A DNA stretch of 64,000 nt, taken from contig MU004191.1 in the NCBI GenBank assembly GCA_010093605.1, positions 1,109,832-1,173,831 on the forward strand, read 5' to 3'. The notes under the pieces were generated by a model. That model ran no database searches. It had not been told where the DNA came from and saw only the letters and a list, made by a program, of their open reading frames with translations. Made by a program: the position numbers and the translations under genes. This DNA is from Lophium mytilinum (lineage: Eukaryota; Ascomycota; Dothideomycetes; Mytilinidiales; Mytilinidiaceae). Positions 55,907 through 64,000 of the stretch are shown piece after piece; the stretch's first letter is position 1, and the number at the start of each line of letters is the position of its first letter.

Positions 55907-57494
55907 ATGGCGCAGGAGTCCCCACCATCAGCCCTTCCGGCCTTCTATGCAGAGAGAGCGTCTGGTGCCGTCCTAAAACAGCCGTCCGGTGAAAGCCACG
56001 ATGCCTTACTCACTTCCCCAACTCATGCCCTCAGTTCGCCCAGCCACCCCCAGCGCGATGACCGCATGCATCGTGATAACGCCTTATCACCAATCGAGGG
56101 CTCCGACGTAGGAGGAGAGATCCCAACTAGGACGAGTTCTCAAAGAGGTCCAGCCGAAATACAGCGATGGGGGGGCTACTCTGACGGCGGTCGACGAAGT
56201 GACGACTATGGATACAGGGGATACTACCCAGACCGCCGGCGAACAACGGACGGGCCCTATTACCCAGACCATTGGACGCCGCCCCGAGAGCCATACCCAG
56301 ATTACTTCGAAGAGGAAAGAAGACCTCCTCCAAGGGCGTACCGCAGAGGCGCGGGTCACTCCAGACCGCCACCTACCCACAGGAACTATCGCAGCGAGCG
56401 ATATACCGAAGGGCCTCCCTCTGGAGGTCCCAAGGTTCACTACGAGTCTGACTATGGTAGTGAAGATGAGTACCCACCACAGCGGCCGACCTTGTCGAAC
56501 ATGGCCGCGACTCTGGCCAAAGGTGGAAACGGAGGCCGACCGCCCTCCGCAGAGGCGATTTTGCGCATTCCGTGGACTGCGTGGATGAACTCCCGCTTGA
56601 AGAATCGTAAGCACTCTCCAATGCTGAAGTATACAGCCGCTAATAAAGCCCAGACTTCGTTGCTTTCATCGGCGAATTCGTTGGCACCACTATGTTTCTC
56701 TTCTTCGCTTTCGCAGGGACCCAAGTCGCCAACATCGGATCCGGAAACGGCGCTGGGAACACCACTACCGGAGGCGATACCGGGTTCAACGTGCAGGTAC
56801 TGCTTTACATCTCGGTGGTGTTCGGCTTCAGTCTGATGGTCAACGTGTGGGTCTTCTTCCGCATCAGCGGTGGACTCTTCAATCCTGCCGTCTCACTTGC
56901 GATGTTGATGACAAAGGCGATGTCGATGACTCGATGCACCATACTGGTGGTCGCGCAGCTTGCAGGCAGCATCTTTGCATCGTATCTTGTCAGCGTTATG
57001 TTTCCGACGCCCTTGAACGTTCGTACAACGCTCTCCACGGACACATCGATTGCGCGAGGCATTTTCATCGAGGCGGTGCTGACAGCCGAGCTTGTTTTTA
57101 CTATCTTTATGCTTGCGAAGGAGAAGCATAGGGCAACCTTCATCGCGCCCGTCGGAATCGGACTCGCGCTTTTCGTCGCAGAGTTGGTCGGAGTCTTTTA
57201 TACTGGTGGTTCTTTGAATCCAGCGAGAAGTTTTGGCCCTTGCGTTGTGACTGGCATATTCGACAAAGAGCACTGGATATATTGTGAGTTCTGGACAACT
57301 TCTCTGGTAATATGCTTGAACTGACTCAGGGGTTTCTAGGGGTGGGTCCAGGCATTGGTGCTGTGATAGCAGTCGCCTTCTATAAGGTCATTAAGGTTCT
57401 TGAGTACGAGATGGCGAATCCTGGGCAAGACGATGATGGCGGGGAGGACTTGGAGGCTGCGATGGCCCATAGCACGAAGGAAAGGGCGAGATGA
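55907..57494 (+). CDS. Aquaporin with long hydrophilic N-terminal extension
   Basis: Major intrinsic protein channel for water or small solutes. Exons are 55907-56606, 56654-57283 and 57340-57494, 494 aa. Residues 1 to about 230 are disordered and rich in Arg, Tyr, Pro, Asp (YGYRGYYPDRRRT, RPPPRAYRRG). The six-helix channel begins at about 235: HFVAFIGEFVGTTMFLFFAFAGTQ (in parts). The first pore motif NPAVSLAML and the second NPARSFGP are both intact. The second junction restores HWIYWVGPGIGAVIAVAFYK. The short acidic tail ends TKERAR. Long N-terminal extensions occur in fungal aquaporins and glycerol facilitators; residues here (no GLxxxNPARD) favour a water-type aquaporin over an aquaglyceroporin. 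Confidence 0.92.
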
Positions 57495-58318
57495 AGTGAA
57501 TCTACATGATGCTCTTAGAAATGACCTCAGGCCTACGACACCGGTACGAATCTCGTTCACTGGAGGCACAGTTCAGCCATAAGACTTCTTAAAGCGTAAA
57601 GACCAGCGTAGCGGAAGTCAAACAACCTTTTGGGTCGGCTACCTGATAACCGAGCTACTCTAGACGGTGGTGTTGGCATGGAAAGCCGAACTTAAGTACT
57701 AATTTACCTTTATGTCCAGACTTACGGCCTAGTACTATGTTTGGTATCGGAAACATGAGTATGTGTACGGACCTACGAGATTATTTCAATACCTTAGATA
57801 CCTTAGATACACAAACCACTCTTCCTGTAGATGAAGTACCGATTCCTATGAAACAAACTGCGCAAAGAATATCTTTCTGTAGACTCGTCTGAGGTGCAGT
57901 GGACACGAAGGCCTACACGGATCATACTTAGAGTGGTTATGTAATCCACCGTTATCAGCATTGTTGATATGGCATTGCAGTGAAGAGGACAAGAGTGCGA
58001 CTATAAGATGACATCCAGGAGAAAGAATCGCGTGCCTCAAGAATGCTGCATTAAGATAGAATCCTGACTTGCAGTAGTCGTAAAGCAATGCTGCATCTCT
58101 GCTTGGAGGAGCAGTGCAATATAGTACAAAGAAAGCAACCAACCAGAATATAATACATCCCATCGATCGAGATGGTACCAGAGCTCTCCTAGAGCCTCTG
58201 CCTTATGCCAGACCAACGGATAGCTCGCCCACCAACCCATTTATCGCTAATTCGCTCACTAACACCCGCTTACACGCTTGACAACACCGCCTGCCAAATG
58301 AAAGCGCAATGCTCATCT
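57495..58318. other. Intergenic region, convergent aquaporin and SSP120
   Basis: A+T-rich 3' flanks; the short direct repeat ACCTTAGATACCTTAGATAC lies near 57790. No gene. Confidence 0.45.
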
Positions 58319-58997
58319 TCACGTCCTCCTAAACTTCGCCGGGATATTCGCCTCCACAATACCAGCCTTCTCCTTCGCCTCCCACTCATCCCTCTCATCC
58401 TCCTCCCGATCATGTTTCGCAAAATGCGCAATATCCTCGGGATGTATCAAATCCTCCTCCTTCGCATCATCCCCGTGGTATTTTTCGAAGTGGTGAATCT
58501 CATACTCGTACTCATCATCTCCATGATGCCCTGGGCCCATTCCGAAATCCGGCAGCACTGAGCCCTTGGCGTAGGCGATTGTGAATTCCGCGAAGGAGAT
58601 GCCGCCGGATTTGTCCGTGTCGTAGAGGTCCATGACAGTTTTCACGACAAAGGCTTTGCGGTCTTCGGAGATGGATGCGGTGGATTCGTCCATGAGCCCG
58701 TAGATGCGGCGGACGTCGTCGGGGGACCAGTTGCCCGTGGAATCGAAGTCGTGCAGGGTGAAGAAGACGCCGGCGTCGAAGGCGGAGATGTGGTGCTCCT
58801 CTGCGGAAAGTCAATTGGTACCTTCAGCGAAGCGCGTAGCCTCGGGGTAGCCTACCGGCCATGTGTCTCGTTGCCCAGTCTGCGTCAGCTGGGATTGGGA
58901 TTTGTTCATGGCCGCCGTGGGCGAGTGCTCCGGGCAGTAAGGTTGCTGGTAGAAGGAGAAGCGCGGAAACACGCTGCAGGCATGGTCGCATGATCAT
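58319..58997 (-). CDS. SSP120: Secreted EF-hand calcium-binding protein (Ssp120-like)
   Basis: Soluble secretory-pathway Ca-binding protein related to yeast Ssp120 and animal nucleobindin/MCFD2 types, probably acting with cargo receptors in ER-Golgi traffic. Exons are complement(58319-58800, 58856-58997), 207 aa. The N-terminus is a signal peptide (CLQRVSALLLLPATLLPGALAHGG). Two EF-hands are visible: DFDSTGNWSPDDVRRIYG and DLYDTDKSGGISFAEFTIAY, both with the D-x-D/N-x-S/T-G pattern. A His/Glu/Asp-rich tail follows (HHGDDEYEYEIHHFEKYHGD), ending in KFRRT. The junction restores HMAEEHHISAFDAGVFF. ATG at 58997 or 58991 are both possible; either keeps the signal peptide. Confidence 0.87.
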
Positions 58998-59716
58998 CGT
59001 GGAAACAGAATTCGCTGAAAGAGTGCTGACGTTTGAGAAGGGACTGCTAAAAAGGCAATTGACGAAAGGAGTGTTGACGCAAACAATCTGTCGTTGCACG
59101 TTTGAAGCGCCCCTATCAATCTTATCTCCGAGCACGTGATGCTTGGCAAGAATAGAAAGAGAGGCTTGCGTCTTATATTCTGAAAATTTAGATGAGATGA
59201 GGGTTGAAGAATATTGAAAATCCACTTCTGGCGAACTGATCGCAGGTGATGCCTTCAAGAACTTGCTTGGATTCTTGAAATCCCCAGAACGAGCTAGGTA
59301 CCTCCTGCAAGGGAAACCGAAACAATTGAGTGAATTTCTGTAACTTGCAAAAGAGTGACGTCAGATGAATTGAGTGATGTTTTCATATTTTTAGTGAACA
59401 CCTGGAGAAAATATATGCAGAAGGACAGCAGCCAACTGAGGCCTCGCCATATCGTTCATTGAATTCGGTCCCTTGGTACTCTTGAAGGAATAATTTCATA
59501 AGTGCAACTGTCTAGTAGAGCCGCTAGCTACCATCCCATAAGCCTGATCCTCCGAAGAAGTATAGGCCTAATCAGCAGTCGTCCCCAGAGCCCCGCTAGC
59601 TCTTCTCACTGCCCTCATGTAATGCCCCATTCCTCCGTGATGTGTATTTTGAACAGCACGACAGCATCGCCATCCCATTTCCCAGTCATTAGGTGGAAAT
59701 CGCACGTAGACTCTAT
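58998..59716. other. Upstream region of SSP120
   Basis: Contains CACGTGA at about 59134-59140. No coding sequence recognised. Confidence 0.45.
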
Positions 59717-60678
59717 CTACAAGTCGCCGTCCTCTTCGTCAGGCAGGGGCATCTCAGCCGCATCCTGCATCTCTTTTTGATACTGCTCGAGAACAGCCTG
59801 GTCCACCTGGACCTCCGGGGGCGCAAGGGCGGGGGCAGCGACGAATTCCTAGTCGTTTTGTTAGTGTGTGTCTTTCCTATAGTGAGCAGGCTGTTTTACC
59901 AAGGTCTGGTTGCCGACAAGCTTCCTCGCAAGCCACAAGAACGGCTTCTCGAAGTTGTAGTTGGATTTGGCGGATATGTCGTAGTACTGGAGGTTCTTCT
60001 TGCGATGGAAGGTGATGGTCTTTGCCTTGACTTTGCGCTCCTTCACGTCGACCTTGTTGCCACAGAGCACGATTGGGATGTTCTCGCAGACACGAACGAG
60101 ATCACCTGTGGGGTAGTTAGTAGACATTTCTCTGCAATCGGAGCTACGATCGGAGCGTACGGTGCCAGTTGGGAACGTTCTTGTATGTGATACGCGACGT
60201 CACATCGAACATGATGATGCCACATTGGCCGTTGATGTAGTAGCCATCACGGAGACCGCCGAACTTCTCTTGTCCGGCCGTGTCCCAAACGTCGAACTGG
60301 ATCGCGCCCAAGTTCTGCAGCTAGTTAGAATGGCCAAAAAATCGTCGCCGTATTGCGGGGAGGGGGTCCCATACTGTGGTGAATCCAAGAGGATGGACCT
60401 CCACACCCAGAGTCGCGATGTACTTTTTCTCGAACTCTCCGGTGATGTGACGCTTCACGAAAGTTGTCTAAAGATTGAAACCCTCGTTAGCCATGCGTAG
60501 TTGGGTAGCGAGGGCGACAGCAGCACGGCTGCTATGGTACCCCGCGGAGAGGCTGGGAGAAGTCTGTCCGTGACGCCAGAGTGGATAAGGAGCATCTTAC
60601 CTTGCCGGTGCCACCATCTCCGACGAGCACGAGCTTGAAGGTGGGTGGGGCTTGCGCGGCAGCGCTGGCTTCAGCCAT
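59717..60678 (-). CDS. GSP1: Ran GTPase (Gsp1 / Spi1)
   Basis: Small nuclear GTPase that drives nucleocytoplasmic transport and spindle assembly. Five exons: complement(59717-59848, 59900-60105, 60161-60314, 60375-60467, 60601-60678), 220 aa. Every GTP-binding motif is present: P-loop GDGGTGKT (20-27), switch [17 protein letters not shown], switch [25 protein letters not shown], and [20 protein letters not shown] (in parts), which is specific to Ran. The acidic C-terminus ([10 protein letters not shown]) lacks a CAAX box, as expected for Ran. No long open frame shows this gene because each exon is short; the rebuilt protein matches the family without gaps. Functionally linked to the NSP1 nucleoporin at the other end of the window, though not by position. 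Confidence 0.97.
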
Positions 60679-61175
60679 GGTCGCGAAGTGTTGCGGGGTG
60701 GAGGGAGTCAATTGGGGGGTTGCGACAGAGACTGTGCAGTCTGAGCGTTAGTGGGTTCATAGTAGATAAGAGGCAAGAGGTGGAAACACGGTGGGGCGAC
60801 AAACCTTTGCGTGAAAGAGTAGTGTAGTGCTGGGGTGCAGTGGTGAGAGTGTTTGGGTCGTGGGGGCAAAGATGCAGGCGGGTTGAATTTGTTGTGAGGT
60901 GTTGGCGGTCAAAGCGGTCAGTCCGCCGCTAATGTAAGCAAGCACAGCAGTCACGTGACTATAACATTCTACCAGGCGACAGCAAGGCAGCCAGGCAGAA
61001 GCAGCAGGCAGATTGGTTGGAAATCATTGTCTTGCCTATCCTATTTGGCAAAAGCGCCGTGACGCCGGGATATCATGCTATTTTGTTTCAGTCCGTTTCG
61101 CCCGAAATGAGTGCTCCAGTCCATGCATGCCACGATCAACCCGAAAACCTTTCGTCTCGAATCTTCCACTGGAAA
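60679..61175. other. Intergenic region between NAS2 and GSP1
   Basis: Upstream of GSP1 and downstream of NAS2. An E-box palindrome TCACGTGA lies at 60951-60958. Confidence 0.45.
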
Positions 61176-62110
61176 CTATACTGGCAACAAATGACACCCT
61201 AGCATTCCTCGGCCACCCCAATTCTTTCGCGGTGTCAGGTTCATCTGGACTTCTTGGGCCCGGCCGCCGGATGTGCTGGCTCGAAGTGCCTTCACGATAA
61301 TGGGCAACTAAAGCATGGTCAGCAACTTCATATTACCAACCATCGATTCATAGAGAAAGCTAGTCTCAAGCGATGGGGTAGGTCTGGGACTAAGAGAAGA
61401 GATATCGAGCCGCTGGCGGACAACTCACCCCTTCATTTTGGGAGACAACCTCCGCCACCTTGCTGAGCTTATCATGATTGGTCCAGTCTACGGTGCCAAA
61501 CTTCACGATGCTGTCTCCAGCTTGCAGACCCGCAGACTCTGCTGGACTACCAGGAACCACGCTGTTGACCTTGGCAAATGGAGCCTCGAGCGTTCCAGCT
61601 CCTGAACTGCCTGCTAATGGGTCTAGGGTGCTGGTTGACGAAGCCGTTCCGTTTTGTGCTGCCTCCGCCATCGCTGCGTGGTGAGCATGTAGGCCCTTTT
61701 CAATGCGACCCATGAGGCCCTTGTAGTCGTTCTTCAGCCGTATTATCCGTGCTCTTGTTGTGCGAACTGTGTCTCAAGTCAGGGCCTGTATCACAGTATT
61801 TCGAGGTGGTATGTACTCTGCGCTACATCGATGTCGGCTCTTGGGAATCCATCAAAAGTCGTGAGGCCCGTGTTCATGTTGACACCGTGCTGTACAAACG
61901 AATGTTAGCTAGTAGTGAATAAGATTAGATCATAAGCCTCACAGAGTCAAGGACAGAACCCAAAGCAGAGAGCTCTGCTTCGAGCCGATCTTTCTCGCGA
62001 ATGAGTTCCATCAACGAGAGCTTGTCTTTCGAGACCCCGTTTGAATAGCCGGAGGACGTTGGCCCTGAGGACACCGTCGGCGCATGTATGTCGTCCATTC
62101 GTAATCCCAT
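61176..62110 (-). CDS. NAS2: 26S proteasome assembly chaperone Nas2 (p27 / PSMD9)
   Basis: PDZ-domain chaperone that binds the Rpt5 C-terminus during assembly of the proteasome base. Exons are complement(61176-61307, 61429-61766, 61817-61889, 61943-62110), 236 aa. The N-terminal helix bundle reads LMELIREKDRLEAELSALGSVLDSHGVNMNTGLTTFDGFPRADIDVAQIRTTRARIIRLKNDYKGLM, shown here by its parts LIREKDRLEAEL, GFPRADIDVAQIRTTRA and RLKNDYKGLM. The PDZ domain follows: FAKVNSVVPGSPAESAGLQA, GDSIVKFGTVDW, LPIIVKALR. Intron 3 (121 nt) is the longest. Start is taken at MGLRMDDIHAPT; an ATG 25 codons upstream is also open but gives non-conserved sequence. Confidence 0.92.
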
Positions 62111-62743
62111 GGATTCGGAGACTAAGAGCTCTTGTAAGGTTGAGTTGGTGGAGAAGATGGCGCGAAGATCAATGAACGTGAGCATGTGGGGTATTCCCGA
62201 AGATTACCCGCTCGAGTTAACTCCACTACCTCCACCTGCTCCTCTCCTTTCTTTCCATCTCAAAACTCCGTTCTTGATGTGATCCTTCATCTGATCCGAG
62301 AAACCAAACAACCTTTTCATTGACCCCTGATGATAGGCAATGCATGACCAGAACGGATCGCGCCACAAAGCCCTTCTAGTCTCACCAGGTTGAGCGCAAT
62401 CATTAGTTTGCTATGCAAATTACATATGTAGACACCGCGAAACAAGCTCCTGTAGTACATAACAGGGCCATGGTAGCAATGCAAACCTTTCCTCCGAAGC
62501 CGGCATGTCGTCCCTTCCCTCAGTCCTGCAAGTCCGCGTCACGTCAAGTGCAATTTGGTCCATCTGTTCTTTCTCAGAATACCACGTTTTCTCTTTCTGT
62601 ACACGTGCAACCAGACATTCGTCCCAATCCACCTTCTTCCGTCCTGCCTTCAGTTCCGGCTTCATTTTGGTCAAAGAATATTTATCTTTCCAATCGACAA
62701 GCCCATGCTTCGCCCATGAGCTCGCCTGGGCCTCTCTTTCGCC
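62111..62743. other. Divergent promoter region NAS2 / RhoGEF
   Basis: No gene. Open frames on both strands here lack recognisable domains. Confidence 0.45.
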
Positions 62744-64000
62744 ATGGCATATGTCCTCTCCCTCCGTCCTCAGAGTCCACTGAAACGTTCTTTCAGTGAA
62801 ACACCCTACCTGAGGTCTTACTCGACTTTGCAAGAAGACACGCAGCTTGCAGCGTTCCCGCAACTTTCATCTCGGATTTCAGTCGGCTCTTTGAAGTCTT
62901 TCGTATCTGTCCAGGCCAGTCCAAGGCCTCACAGCAATGAAAATACACCACCCAAACGCAAGAGCAGATTCAATGCTACCAAGGCTGCGCCTACGGAACT
63001 CAGTCTGTCCTACAACATTCGACAGCCGGACGTGGTGGCTGAGCTCCATCGGTCGTCGTCCTCGACTTACATAGGATCACCCGAATTCTCATTGGATCAA
63101 GGAAATACGTTGGATTGCGACCTCGATAGCCTTAAAAAAGAAAACGACTCTGTTCGACACGATGAAAACAGCCCAGGCCTTGTCGACTCCAGATCAGAAT
63201 CAGACATTTGCTCCTTTTATGATGCGCTCCTGATCCCACTACCCGACAGCCGATCATCCGATAGCACCGAATCTTACGAGACTGTCGAGGAGCCTGCGCA
63301 GATCGTCATTGAGATTAGTCCACCGCCTTTCATGAGATGGATAAGCACACTAAGGAAGAAGCATGCCGTGAAAGGCACCACATATCGGTCGGACTGGAGG
63401 TCTTCTGGTGATGATGATACTGGTGACGACCTCGACTCGGCATTATGGCTTATGCCTCACATCATTGAATCACCTCGAAAGGATTCTGGATCAGTGTCTT
63501 CGTCCCTAGGATTTGTAACAGCGATCAAGTCTGCCTCAATAACTTTGGCAAGCGTCAGTATAGCTACTTGCTCACATGGAGGGCTTCACAAGATCAAGTC
63601 AAGGGGAACCAGAAGTAGCGGACTCTCGGAAGCTAGGAACTCGATAGACAGCAGTTCTGCCGCCCTTGGACCAATCATGGATGAAGGAACATGGTTCCGT
63701 TCGGTACAGCGTCGAAAGATCCTTGAAGAGTTGATCGCATCCGAGGAGGGCTACATTGGGGATATTAAGATTCTTGTCAATGTAAGCAAGCTCATTCTGC
63801 TCTGATCGACATTAACGAGTTATCTTAGGAATACTTCATGATTCTGGCAGCAGTACCAGGCCTCCCTGCACATATCAGAATGGCAATACAGCAAAACGTG
63901 ACACAAATATTGCAATTGCATGAGGATATACTCGGCGAACTTCACAAGGTGATTCCACATGCGGAGTATACGCACACTGCACGCCATGCATCCTACCCAG
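62744..64000 (+). CDS. Rho guanine nucleotide exchange factor (DH domain), 5' part
   Basis: Dbl-homology exchange factor for a Rho/Cdc42 GTPase, cut by the right edge. Exons so far are 62744-63781 and 63829 to beyond 64000; 403 codons are visible. Residues 1-320 are disordered, Ser-rich, with basic-Pro patches (SPLKRSFSE, TPPKRKSRF). The DH domain opens with VQRRKILEELIASEEGYIGDIKILVN|EYFMIL, the conserved CR1 region, then LQLHEDILGELHKVIP (CR2). The splice junction lies in CR1, between LVN and EYF. The domain order after DH (PH or other) cannot be seen. The start at 62744 is the first ATG of the frame. Confidence 0.85.

Overview
The window is nuclear DNA of a filamentous ascomycete, most likely a Dothideomycete. 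Evidence: dense genes on both strands, GT-AG introns of about 48-230 nt, fungal-specific families (Stb6 N-terminal domain, DUF3431, Slo1/SCOC, Rmd5/Gid2, an F-box-like family typical of Dothideomycetes) and balanced base composition. No tRNA, rRNA, CRISPR or bacterial operon was seen. The class assignment is inference; the fungal assignment is firm.

Layout. Positions 1-12,000 carry housekeeping genes: NSP1 nucleoporin, the mitochondrial ATPase inhibitor INH1 (rebuilt from four tiny exons), a 14-3-3 protein, an F-box-like family member and the SCOC/Slo1 coiled-coil protein. Positions 11,400-17,500 are a gene desert with a diverged 56-bp tandem repeat, a 9-bp minisatellite interrupted by a 55-base assembly gap, and a relic ORF. 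Positions 17,500-27,400 hold an accessory cluster: three GT25-like, single-pass glycosyltransferases, one DUF3431 type II membrane protein and one membrane-anchored pepsin-fold protein that appears to lack both catalytic aspartates. A 12-bp motif (TGCGGCACAGCA) occurs exactly once in front of each GT25 gene (62-66 bp from the ATG) and in front of the pseudo-pepsin, with a near-match upstream of the DUF3431 gene. This suggests a co-regulated, undescribed secretory-pathway glycosylation locus and is the most interesting feature here.

Positions 27,900-45,400 return to core genes: CDC20, a kelch-BTB protein, a NIT2/NIT3-type omega-amidase, a small conserved protein, a PAF-acetylhydrolase-like lipase, the DUR3-type urea transporter and a concentrative nucleoside transporter. 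The last two, with the amidase, give a nitrogen-salvage flavour; GATA sites lie in front of DUR3. Positions 45,400-64,000 contain a BTB protein that ends in an alpha-NAC-type UBA domain, an AT-rich block with three diverged 89-90 bp repeats, RMD5/GID2, STB6, an aquaporin with a long hydrophilic N-terminus, the secreted EF-hand protein SSP120, Ran GTPase, proteasome chaperone NAS2 and the 5' part of a RhoGEF cut by the window edge.

Exon boundaries were set by eye from GT-AG signals, frame continuity and family similarity. All spliced models close in frame. The first 29 bases resemble a split Nextera mosaic end, so the left edge may be an assembly artefact.
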